A stretch of 64,000 nt of DNA from Porphyromonas vaginalis (GTDB lineage Bacteria > Bacteroidota > Bacteroidia > Bacteroidales > Porphyromonadaceae). Below, in pieces: positions 34,266 through 42,304 of this stretch. The stretch spans positions 992,001-1,056,000 of the forward strand of contig NZ_CATQJU010000001.1 in the NCBI RefSeq assembly GCF_958301595.1, given 5' to 3'. Both the position numbers and the translations under genes were made by a program. The notes under the pieces were generated by a model. It had not been told where the DNA came from, ran no database searches, and saw only the letters and a program-made list of their open reading frames with translations. Each line of letters opens with the position of its first letter. Within the stretch, counting starts at the first letter, position 1.

Positions 34266-37200
34266 TTAGAAAGTCCAGCTAACGGAGGCACTCAGCGAGA
34301 TGCCGTCGCGGTACTGGTAGACGACGTTGTCGTGACCTGGGTCGTAGTCGCTAGAGGTGCCATGTCTCATGGTGTCTAGGATCTGATTATTGTCAGCGGC
34401 ACGCTCGAAGTCGTCCACATGGTTGGTGTAGATGATATGCTTAGCGTTGAGTAGGTTAGAACCATTGACCTTGATGGTCACGCCATACTTGGGGAAGGTG
34501 TAGGAGAGCTGTGCATCGAACTGACTGAAGGGTGCCTCGTACTCCTGCTCGTAGGCTTGGTTCGTGTTGAGGACGAGCTTGCGTCCAGAGCGGTTCATGG
34601 TGAGATTGGCCCCAAAGGTCTCGCTCTCGTAGGAGAGACCCACATTGTACATATAGGGCACCTGACTGTACATCGGTCGGCGCTGTGTGACGGGCACCCA
34701 GTGCAGGATACCACGCTCGTCGGCACGTGAGACCATACCGGTGACGATGCTCTGGGTGAAGGTCGCATTAGCATTGAGGTAAAGGTGCTCGAGCCAGGAG
34801 CCTAGGGGAATGAAGCCAAAGTTCTTGCGAAGCTCTAGCTCGACGCCGTAGCTGTGCGCTTTGTCGCTATTCATCAGCATGTAGAAGCGGGCGAAGGAGG
34901 CGGTCTTCTGAGCGATGCGCTCGATAGGCTTGTCTAGGTAACGGTAGAAGCCACCGATGGAGATCACCTCGCCAGCGCCGGGGTACCACTCGACACGGAG
35001 GTCAGCACCGTCTACAGTCGTCGATATGACGCTCTGGTTAAAGATCTCCCCGCCGAGGAAGGGATCGTAGAAGCGGTAAGCTGTGCGCTCCATAAACTGT
35101 GGGCGTACCGTGTTGCGGCTGTAGCTCAGTCGTACGTTGAGGTCTTTGATCGGTGTGATCGTGAGATTGATCGACGGCATGATAGCCACCGGCTTCTCCT
35201 TGCGATCCTGCTCGACAATGTTTAGCTCGCCCATCGACATAGAGGGGTTGCTCAGCTCTTGGTAGAGGTAGTGCTCGACACGCAGCCCCCATACGAGGCG
35301 TAGTAGCTCGCTGTATCGGTCATCGAGCATAGCGTAGAGGGCATTCTGAATGACCCTCCCGTGGTACATACGTCCGTCACCTTGTAGTCGCTTGAGATCC
35401 CAGGCGAAGCCCCCGTCGCGCATGTTCTCCTCTTTGATGAGATCAGCGATCGTGCTGGTGGTGAAGTCAAAGCCTCGTGTGTTGAAGAGGTGCATCGAGA
35501 GTTCCCAAAACTCAAAGCGGTTCTCCTTGAAGGCGCCGTCGTACCCTGCCTTGAACTTGTGCGTCCAGTCATTGCCAAAGAGGTCGAAGGGTAGCTCCAC
35601 ATTGACCTGTCCGTTGAAGTCTCGCTCATGGTTGAGGTACCAAGCACGGGTTAGCGGGAAGAGCGTCCCCGACTGCACACCCACCTGATTGTAGAAGTGA
35701 CGCGCTCCAGCCTCGTCTAGTCGGCTCACCTGCTGTGTGAAAGCGGCGTCCTTCTGATTGCGCTGTACGTAGGTGTGTGCTAGCGCCCAGTCGAGGCGGA
35801 GTGACTCGCCTAGCTGATGCTTACCGCTGAGCTTGTTTTGCAAAAGGTCTTGGAAGGTCGGGTAGTTGACCTGCTGTCGGTAAGGATTGCTCTCGGGGTT
35901 GGGGTCTTCGTCACTCAGACCGGTTAGCTCTGAGAGGTCGTTGTCATACTTATGAGTATAGGTGTTGCGCAGGCTGAGGCGATTAGTGCCCCGCTGCCAA
36001 CCGATGTTGAGGACGCCCGCAAGGGTCGTGTTGTACTTGTAGTTAGCTCCGCTATTGCGTATGCCGGTATCGACAAAGCTCTCTTGTACCTTATTATATT
36101 GCTTGGCATTCATCCACTCGCCACGCTCTATGTGGTCGATGATGGTCTGCTGCTGCGTATTGCGATAGGTGAGCGAGGCGATCAAGCCGAGCCGATGGTT
36201 GCCGCTCTTGTTGAGGTCCCAGCTCTTGCCGAGAGAGACTTGATAGTTTTGCGCGAGCGGGGTCTTGCCCTCATGGATGGTGAAGTTGTCGGTGGTCAGT
36301 CGCTTGCTCTGCTCGAAGAGCTCGGGAACGGGATTGTACGGGTCGAAAGGTATCTCGTGGAGTCCCTTAGGGAGGGCGCGCCGACCGTCGTCATAGCCGA
36401 GCCAGTCCCACTGTCCTCTGATGCGGTACTTCTGTGTCTGGAAGGTGCTGAGCGAGTTGTAACTGGTGCCGGCACTGATGGAGATAAAGTCTTTCGTCGG
36501 AATGTCTCTCGTGGTGATCTGGATAAGACCGCCCGAGAAGTTGCCACTAACATCCGGCGTAGCCGTCTTGAGGACCGTCACATTGTCTATGAGCGAGGTA
36601 GGGATCAGGTCAAAGCCGAACGCCTTGGCATTGCTCTCCGTACTGGGTAGTGGGATGCCATCGAGCGAAGCTTCGTTCCAGCGCTCGCCCATACCCCGCA
36701 CGGCGACATACTTATTGCTCATCGTGGTGACGCCCGTGACACGTTTGAGCGCCTCGCCGAGGTTCTTATCGGCCGTCTTACCGATCATCTCGCTCGATAC
36801 GACCGTGGAGAGTTGAGGCATGCTTTGCTGTATCTTCATTGCACCCGCCGTATTGCTCGTCTTGTAGGAGCCAGTCACGACGACGGTGCCGAGGACATTG
36901 TCCGCTATGGCGAGATCAACCGAGAGGTTCGTCTCTTTTCCAGCGGTAATGTGTACCTCCTTGATCTGCTTGGTAGCGTAGCCCACGTAAGCGATCTCCA
37001 CGGTATAGGTGCCAGGGTTCAGACGTAGAGAGTAGTTGCCATCGAAGTCGGTGACCTGTCCGCCGCCTGTCTCGATGATGCGCACGGTAGCTCCGATGAG
37101 CCCCTCGCCGTGCTCGTCGACGATGCGTCCCGTGAGGGTGCCTAGTCGTAGATCCGCCTCGCTGTGAGGGATAGGCTGCCCGTGAGGCTGAGCCATTAGT

Positions 37201-37283
37201 GCAGTGCCAGCGGTGAAGAGTGTCAAGAGGGCGAGTGTGTAGAAAAGCGCCTTGTGTAGCATACGAAGTGTGTCCTGTTTCAA
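34266..37283 (-). CDS. TonB-dependent receptor with N-terminal carboxypeptidase-regulatory-like domain
   Basis: 1005 residues. Signal peptide (to LMAQ, about residue 31). A CarboxypepD-reg-like beta-sandwich (~46-125: LTGRIVDEHGEGLIGATV, TDFDGNYSLRLNPGTYTVEIAYVGY). A plug domain (~140-260: LGEALKRVTGVTTMSNKYVAVRGMGERW, NFSGGLIQITTRD). Then a C-terminal barrel ending in Phe (SASVSWTF). Outer-membrane importer energised by TonB. Its partner is the lipoprotein downstream. Ligand cannot be read from sequence; the position next to neither haem nor glycan genes gives no hint. Confidence 0.92.
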   Translation of the reverse strand: MKQDTLRMLHKALFYTLALLTLFTAGTALMAQPHGQPIPHSEADLRLGTLTGRIVDEHGEGLIGATVRIIETGGGQVTDFDGNYSLRLNPGTYTVEIAYVGYATKQIKEVHITAGKETNLSVDLAIADNVLGTVVVTGSYKTSNTAGAMKIQQSMPQLSTVVSSEMIGKTADKNLGEALKRVTGVTTMSNKYVAVRGMGERWNEASLDGIPLPSTESNAKAFGFDLIPTSLIDNVTVLKTATPDVSGNFSGGLIQITTRDIPTKDFISISAGTSYNSLSTFQTQKYRIRGQWDWLGYDDGRRALPKGLHEIPFDPYNPVPELFEQSKRLTTDNFTIHEGKTPLAQNYQVSLGKSWDLNKSGNHRLGLIASLTYRNTQQQTIIDHIERGEWMNAKQYNKVQESFVDTGIRNSGANYKYNTTLAGVLNIGWQRGTNRLSLRNTYTHKYDNDLSELTGLSDEDPNPESNPYRQQVNYPTFQDLLQNKLSGKHQLGESLRLDWALAHTYVQRNQKDAAFTQQVSRLDEAGARHFYNQVGVQSGTLFPLTRAWYLNHERDFNGQVNVELPFDLFGNDWTHKFKAGYDGAFKENRFEFWELSMHLFNTRGFDFTTSTIADLIKEENMRDGGFAWDLKRLQGDGRMYHGRVIQNALYAMLDDRYSELLRLVWGLRVEHYLYQELSNPSMSMGELNIVEQDRKEKPVAIMPSINLTITPIKDLNVRLSYSRNTVRPQFMERTAYRFYDPFLGGEIFNQSVISTTVDGADLRVEWYPGAGEVISIGGFYRYLDKPIERIAQKTASFARFYMLMNSDKAHSYGVELELRKNFGFIPLGSWLEHLYLNANATFTQSIVTGMVSRADERGILHWVPVTQRRPMYSQVPYMYNVGLSYESETFGANLTMNRSGRKLVLNTNQAYEQEYEAPFSQFDAQLSYTFPKYGVTIKVNGSNLLNAKHIIYTNHVDDFERAADNNQILDTMRHGTSSDYDPGHDNVVYQYRDGISLSASVSWTF

Positions 37284-37294
37284 ATCTTACGCTG

Positions 37295-37302
37295 CAAAGG
37301 TA
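37295..37302 (-). promoter_or_regulatory. -7 box of the TonB receptor operon
   Basis: TACCTTTG on the minus strand, 12 bases before the ATG at 37283, predicting a very short leader. Confidence 0.55.
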
Positions 37303-37552
37303 GCGCGGCGATGTTATCATACGGTTACTCGTTTGTTTCGTTTCGCTGACAAGGGAATATGTGGCGCAAGCTCGCCTTCGGAAAGAAGTGTCGCTAACTT
37401 GACAAAGTTTCCTCCGTATGAAACTCCAGTTTCACCAGGGTTGACGCATTATATATAATGATCTCATCGACCACTCTACTCCTCGCAGGTCGCTCATGTG
37501 TAGCTGTTGGCTGTTGGCTGTTAGCTAGTAGTGCTAGTGCTCTTGGCTGGGC

Positions 37553-37840
37553 AAATTCGACGCTGGCTCGTTGCAATAATTTAGAGTTGATTACATATCG
37601 GTACGGCGCAGTGTCGGGGAAAAGTGATTTCCACGTGGATATTTCGAAATCCCCACGTGGAGAATAAAAAATTCTTCGGAGGAATGAAATGAAACTTCGG
37701 AAGAATCAAATGAAACTTCGGAAGAAATAAATCACGCCCACGTGGAAAATAAAAAATATCCACGTGGAGATTTGAGATTCCCCACGTGGATATTCGAGAA
37801 AGGAGGGTGTCGGACGAATTTCCCCGTAAAGATATGTAAA
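37553..37840 (+). repeat. CCACGTGG element, copy 3
   Basis: CCACGTGG starts at 37631, 37653, 37738, 37760 and 37782 (22, 85, 22, 22). The first two sites and the 14 bases between them form an almost perfect 30-bp palindrome centred on ATTTCGAAAT. The 1122-bp gap 37284-38405 has no gene: besides this element it has TGTTGGCTGTTGGC, AGTTAGAGATTAGAG and GCTAACAGCTAACAGC words and a duplicated ACATTATATATAATGA-like sequence (37448 and 37953), then the MITE below. Confidence 0.9.
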
Positions 37841-38101
37841 GATGCTAGAGGTTAGAAATTAGAAGTTAGAGATTAGAGATCCGATCACTCTGATAGCTCC
37901 GATGGTTCCGATAGCTAACAGCTAACAGCTAACAGCCAATCCATGGGTGACACATTATATATAATGAGCGCATCTATGCCTCGCTTGTCGCTAATGGGTT
38001 GCTTCTGAAAAGACGATTATAATGCGTCAGCCCTGCTAGTTTCACCCAAGTGGTACTGATAGTTAGCTCATTTCTGTAGAGTGATCTACTCGCCCCCTCA
38101 A

Positions 38102-38276
38102 GAGACTGTTGCATAAAGGCGAATCGCTGTGTTGCTTTCGGGATTCGGCTTCGGTCACATACGGATGTATGCTCCCTTCAGACCTCACCCTCAGCGCCTT
38201 GCGCTTCATCCTTTCTGCAAAGTCTAGACAATCTTGCAAGCAAGATTGTGAGACTGTTGACTTTTGCAACAGCCTC
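38102..38276. mobile_element. MITE-like element, complete copy
   Basis: ~175 bp. Terminal repeats GAGACTGTTGCATAA (from 38102) and, inverted, GAGGCTGTTGCAAAA (from 38276 back) agree at 13 of 15 positions. An internal hairpin ACAATCTTGC/GCAAGATTGT lies at 38228-38249. The core (GGCGAATCG ... CTTTCTGCAAAGTCT) recurs at 57868-57991. Too small for a transposase; probably moved in trans. Translations of the minus strand give a Cys/Arg-rich peptide that I regard as non-coding. Confidence 0.65.
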
Positions 38277-38349
38277 CTCAAATAACTCTTACGGGATAGC
38301 AATAACCTACCATGAGGAGAGCACGATACGATCGGGCCGGAAAACGAAA

Positions 38350-38380
38350 AGAAGGAACGCACGCTCGGTGCATTCCTTCT
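38350..38380 (-). terminator. Stem-loop after cdaA
   Basis: AGAAGGAACGCAC (38350-38362) pairs with GTGCATTCCTTCT (38368-38380) with one mismatch; on the minus strand it lies ~25 bases after the cdaA stop and is followed by TTTTCG. Confidence 0.78.
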
Positions 38381-38405
38381 AACCTATATATTATATGTGT
38401 CTGGG

Positions 38406-39188
38406 CTAGCTGGCGTAGATGGCGTCTAGTCGCTGGCGCAGCGTGTCGATGTCGACGTCGACGTCGATGACTCCGTTTTGTGCTAGAGAGATCTTGCCAC
38501 GCTCCTCGCTGATGACGATGACGAGACAGTCTGTGGCCTGCGAGAGTCCTAGTGCACTGCGGTGACGTAGACCTAAGTCTTTAGAGAGATTGGGATCGTT
38601 GGAGACGGGGAGGATACAGCCAGCGGCTCGTATGTCGTTGTCGACGATGATCATGGCACCATCGTGGAGCGGGCTGTTTTTGAAGAATATGTTTTCGATC
38701 AGGCGGGCATTGACATCTGCTCTAAAGACCTCTCCCGTGTGGAGGTAGGCGGTGAGCTCCTGCTTGGCTTGGATAGCGATGAGGGCACCCACCTTCTTGC
38801 GCGCCATATTCATGCAGGCTAGGACGAGTGCTGCGACACAGCGCTGCTCCTCTTGGGCACTCTGATCATCCCCCTTGAAGATCTTCCGCAAGAAGCGCCA
38901 CCTATTGGTACTCCCTAGCGTGATTAGGAAGCGTCTTATCTCCTCCTGAAAGATGATCACCAGGATGAGCATACCCGTGCCGACCAGCTCGTCTAGGATA
39001 CCTCCCAAGAGGATCATGCCGGCCCACTTGGAGACGATGACCCACACGAGGATAAAGGTGAAGATACCTAAGATCAGCGCTCTCGAGGCGGTCGCTCTCA
39101 GTGTCCGATAGACATAGTAGAAGAGGAGTGCCGAGAGGATAATGTCAAAGAGGTCGACAAGCGTGAAGGATAACCAGTCTAGCGTCAC
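38406..39188 (-). CDS. cdaA: Diadenylate cyclase (c-di-AMP synthase)
   Basis: 260 residues. Three N-terminal membrane helices (~10-85), then a DAC domain with both signature motifs: DGAMIIVDN and RHRSALGLSQ, plus SEERGKISLAQNG. Makes c-di-AMP from two ATP at the membrane. 25 bases after folP on the same strand, an arrangement I recall from other Bacteroidales. The matching phosphodiesterase (PgpH type) is at 55262 in this window. Confidence 0.94.
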   Translation of the reverse strand: MTLDWLSFTLVDLFDIILSALLFYYVYRTLRATASRALILGIFTFILVWVIVSKWAGMILLGGILDELVGTGMLILVIIFQEEIRRFLITLGSTNRWRFLRKIFKGDDQSAQEEQRCVAALVLACMNMARKKVGALIAIQAKQELTAYLHTGEVFRADVNARLIENIFFKNSPLHDGAMIIVDNDIRAAGCILPVSNDPNLSKDLGLRHRSALGLSQATDCLVIVISEERGKISLAQNGVIDVDVDIDTLRQRLDAIYAS

Positions 39189-39213
39189 AGTCCTAAGTCT
39201 CTAAGCGTGATAG

Positions 39214-40119
39214 TTAATGGATTTCTAGCGGTCTCTGCCAGTGGGTGTAGCTACTCGCCCCCGTAGCGTCGGGGAGATGCTTGCGGATCATGTCGGTCAC
39301 CTTGATCGCCTCGACAGCGAGACGCACATCATGGGTGCGGATGATCTGTGCGATGCCCTCCATCAGAGCGTAAGTGTGTAGCACATTGGTCGCATCGCCT
39401 GAGTGCATGGCATCGGCTCCGATGACCGTCTGCACCATACGCTTGCGGGAGAAGCCAACCAGTACTGGCTCGGCAAACTCTTGCAGCGCCTCCCGCTGAT
39501 GCGTGAGCAGGCGGTAGTGGTCGTCCATGCTTTTGCTAAAGCCATAGCCGGGGTCGAGGATTACATCCTTGACACCACAGTCGTGAAGCTCTTCGAGGCG
39601 ACGACGGAAGTAGTCCGCCACGCACACCTCTACAGAGGGTTTGTAGTCCACTACCTGATGCATCCCCTCGACGTTGTGCTCTAGGTGCATCAGTATGTAG
39701 GCGACGCCCAGCTCCCCCACGGTGCTGTACATCTTCGCATCGGCCTGACCGCCAGATATGTCGTTGATGATCTCCACGCCATACTCCTCGACGCAGGCTT
39801 TCGCCACGTCAGCACGGTAAGTATCTACCGAGATAGGTAGGTCGGGCACCTCGGCACGGATGATCTCTAGTGCGTGGCGCAGTCGGCGTAGCTCCTCCTC
39901 GCCATCGACCAGTTCGCCTCCCGGACGTGTCGAGCAGGCGCCGATGTCGATGATCCGCCCTCCCTCCTGGACGATCTCGTGGGTGCGCTCAGCGATCGCC
40001 TCGGCGGTCTGCTTGCGACTACCCGCATAGAAGGAGTCTGGCGTCACATTGAGGATGCCCATCACGACAGGCTCCGACAGGTCAAAGGCGCGTCCCCCTA
40101 GGTTGAGTATGTAAGACAT
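39214..40119 (-). CDS. folP: Dihydropteroate synthase
   Basis: 301 residues. Condenses p-aminobenzoate with hydroxymethyldihydropterin pyrophosphate for folate; target of sulfonamides. Seen: VMGILNVTPDSFYAG near the N-terminus, GGRIIDIGACSTRPGG, SVDTYRADVA, INDISGGQAD, LDPGYGFSKSMDDHYRLL, VGFSRKRMVQ and IRTHDVRLAVEA. Heads the folP-cdaA operon. Confidence 0.95.
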   Translation of the reverse strand: MSYILNLGGRAFDLSEPVVMGILNVTPDSFYAGSRKQTAEAIAERTHEIVQEGGRIIDIGACSTRPGGELVDGEEELRRLRHALEIIRAEVPDLPISVDTYRADVAKACVEEYGVEIINDISGGQADAKMYSTVGELGVAYILMHLEHNVEGMHQVVDYKPSVEVCVADYFRRRLEELHDCGVKDVILDPGYGFSKSMDDHYRLLTHQREALQEFAEPVLVGFSRKRMVQTVIGADAMHSGDATNVLHTYALMEGIAQIIRTHDVRLAVEAIKVTDMIRKHLPDATGASSYTHWQRPLEIH

Positions 40120-40150
40120 AAGCGTGTCAGGTCTTGTGGGTCGTTGTGAT

Positions 40151-40189
40151 CGCTCCTCGTCACTTACTATATGGTAGTGGCGAGGAGCG
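40151..40189 (-). terminator. Stem-loop after the CoA-transferase gene
   Basis: CGCTCCTCGTCACT (40151-40164) with AGTGGCGAGGAGCG (40176-40189), one mismatch, 15 bases beyond the stop at 40204 on the minus strand. It separates that gene from folP. Confidence 0.78.
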
Positions 40190-40203
40190 GTTGCTTTTAG
40201 CGA

Positions 40204-41685
40204 TTAAAGTTTAGCTTGGCGCATATCCTTTGACTCTGCCAGGGCTTTGTGGAAGGCGAAGGCTTTCTCCAGACAAACAGGTGTCTGTCCCTCCGAAGCC
40301 TGAGCCAGATAAGCACGTAGCAGTGGACGGTAGTCGGGATGGGCGCAGTTCTCTATGATGCGCTCAGCACGCTGTCGTGGAGAGAGCCCTCGGAGGTCGG
40401 CGATACCGTACTCAGTGATGAGTACCTTGACCGAGTGCTCGCTGTGATCCACGTGGCTCACCATCGGCACGATAGCGCTGATAGCGCCGCCCTTAGCGGT
40501 CGAGGGCGTGGTGAAGATAGAGATGTAACCATTGCGGGTGAAGTCGCCCGAGCCACCGATACCGTTCATCATCTTAGTGCCGAGGACGTGCGTTGAGTTG
40601 ATGTTGCCATAGATGTCTGCCTCGAGAGCGGTATTCATCGTGATGACCCCGAGACGGCGCACGATGCCTGGGTTGTTGGAGTACTCCTCCGGGCGCAAGA
40701 GTAGCTTGTCCTTGAAGAAGTCCCAGTTCTGATAAATGTCTAGGATAACATCGCGACTGACCGAGAGCGAACAGCCTGAAGCAAACTTAACGCGACCCTC
40801 CTTCATCAGCCCAATGACGGCATCCTGGATTACCTCGGTGTAAACCTCAAAAGGTGGGATCTTAGGACTCTTGCCTACGGAGGCTAGGACCGCATTGGCG
40901 ATATTGCCTACGCCACTCTGTAGCGGTAGGAACTCACGGGGGATGCGTCCCGTGCGGATCTCCTCCTCGAGGAACTTCGTGACATTGTCTCCAATTGCCT
41001 GCGTCACCTCATCGAGCGGCGCAAAGCCTCCGTCATCGTTTGGCTCGCTAGTCTTGACGACCGCTACGACCTTCTTCGGGTCGAGCTGTACGTAAGGCTT
41101 GCCGACACGATCAGAGGGCTTGTAGATAGGTAGCTCACGACGTGCGGGTGGGTCAAGAGGCTCAGCGATGTCGTGGAGTCCACGTATCTTGGCGGGGTGA
41201 CGGTCATTGATCTCGACGATGATCCGGTCTGCGAGACGGCAGATGGTGGGTAGGATACCGACGCCCGTGGTGGGTACCAGCTGACCATCTTCCGTTAGCT
41301 CGGCAGCCTCGACGATAGCCACATCGATCTTGCCAAAGAAGCCAGCACGCATCTCCTGTGCTAGCTGCGAGAGGTGCATGTCGCAGTAAGCTACCTCACC
41401 GCTATTGATCTCAGCACGTAGGTCTTTGTTAGACTGATAGGGTGCTCTAAACTTGATCGCATGAGCACGTGCTAGGGCTCCGTCGAGGCGGTCGCCTGTC
41501 GATGCTCCCGTGAAGACGCTTATGCGGAAGGGCCTTCCTGCTGCGTGCTCCTCCTCGGCGTAATGAGCTATGGCTTGTGGCACTACCTTAGGGCAACCAG
41601 CAGGCGTAAAGCCACTGAAGCCTACCTGATCGCCATCGTGAACTAATCTCGCTGCCTCTTCGGCAGTCATGATTGGGTAAGACAT
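40204..41685 (-). CDS. Acetyl-CoA hydrolase/transferase family (succinyl-CoA:acetate CoA-transferase type)
   Basis: 494 residues. CoA-transferase family I: GFSGFTPAGCPKVVPQAIA at the N-terminus, VFTGASTGDRLDG, and the catalytic region NTALEADIYGNINS with the expected active Glu, GIGGSGDFTRNG, TEYGIADLRGLSPRQRAE. Moves CoA between acetate and succinate (or similar acids), fitting amino-acid fermentation to short-chain acids. The ATG at 41685 (MSYPIMTAEE) is chosen over an upstream in-frame start near 41754, which lies on the -7 box. Monocistronic. Confidence 0.9.
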   Translation of the reverse strand: MSYPIMTAEEAARLVHDGDQVGFSGFTPAGCPKVVPQAIAHYAEEEHAAGRPFRISVFTGASTGDRLDGALARAHAIKFRAPYQSNKDLRAEINSGEVAYCDMHLSQLAQEMRAGFFGKIDVAIVEAAELTEDGQLVPTTGVGILPTICRLADRIIVEINDRHPAKIRGLHDIAEPLDPPARRELPIYKPSDRVGKPYVQLDPKKVVAVVKTSEPNDDGGFAPLDEVTQAIGDNVTKFLEEEIRTGRIPREFLPLQSGVGNIANAVLASVGKSPKIPPFEVYTEVIQDAVIGLMKEGRVKFASGCSLSVSRDVILDIYQNWDFFKDKLLLRPEEYSNNPGIVRRLGVITMNTALEADIYGNINSTHVLGTKMMNGIGGSGDFTRNGYISIFTTPSTAKGGAISAIVPMVSHVDHSEHSVKVLITEYGIADLRGLSPRQRAERIIENCAHPDYRPLLRAYLAQASEGQTPVCLEKAFAFHKALAESKDMRQAKL

Positions 41686-41751
41686 ACTATATATTGGGTT
41701 AAGTGTTGGTGCTATAAGAGCCCGCCACCGCCTCACTGCGGTAGCGTTTCT

Positions 41752-41759
41752 CAAAGGTA
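41752..41759 (-). promoter_or_regulatory. -7 box of the CoA-transferase gene
   Basis: TACCTTTG on the minus strand, 67 bases before the ATG at 41685. Confidence 0.55.
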
Positions 41760-41774
41760 CGGAAAAAAGAGATT

Positions 41775-42262
41775 AGACCTTAGAGGTTAGACCTTAGAGG
41801 TTAGAAGTTAGAGATTAGAGGTTAGAGAAACGAGTAACCCTTTGTAGGGGCGGACCTACGTGTCCGCCCGTCCCCGTTGAAGTGCTGTATGCCTTGTGGG
41901 CGGACACGCAGGTCCGCCCCTACAGCGGGTTACACGAACCAATAGCTAAATAAGTAGGGAAATTAGAGGTTAGAGATCAGAGGTTAGAGAAACGAGTAAC
42001 CCTTTGTAGGGGCGGACCTACGTGTCCGCCCGTCCCCGTTGAAGTGCTGTATGCCTTGTGGGCGGACACGCAGGTCCGCCCCTACAGCGGGTTACACGAA
42101 CCACTAGCTAAATAAGTAGAGAAATTAGAGGTTAGAGATTAGAGGTTAGAGAAACGAGTAACCCTTTGTAGGGGCGGACCTATGTGTCCGCCCGTCCCCG
42201 TTGAAGTGCTGTATGCCTTGTGGGCGGACACGCAAGTCCGCCCCTACAGCGGGTTACACGAA
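41775..42262. repeat. Tandem array: three 162-bp units with a large hairpin
   Basis: The marker CGAGTAACCC starts at 41831, 41993 and 42155, exactly 162 bp apart. Each unit begins with TTAGAGGTTAGAG words and holds a 26-bp inverted repeat (one mismatch) around a ~30-base loop, of the form GTAGGGGCGGACCTACGTGT...CACGCAGGTCCGCCCCTAC, then GCGGGTTACACGAACC. The third copy has single-base changes (TATGTGTCC, CACGCAAG). No gene lies in 41760-42304. Confidence 0.92.
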
Positions 42263-42304
42263 CCAATAGCTAATAGCTAACAGCCAAAGGCCAACAGCCA
42301 AGGG

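Noticed and set aside
38063-38362. A 99-codon minus-strand frame rich in Arg, Ser and Cys
   Set aside because: It lies across the MITE-like element and the cdaA terminator, and its core is repeated at 57868-57991.
41775-42262. CRISPR array
   Set aside because: Units are 162 bp with nearly identical spacers and internal hairpins; no repeat-spacer alternation and no cas genes.
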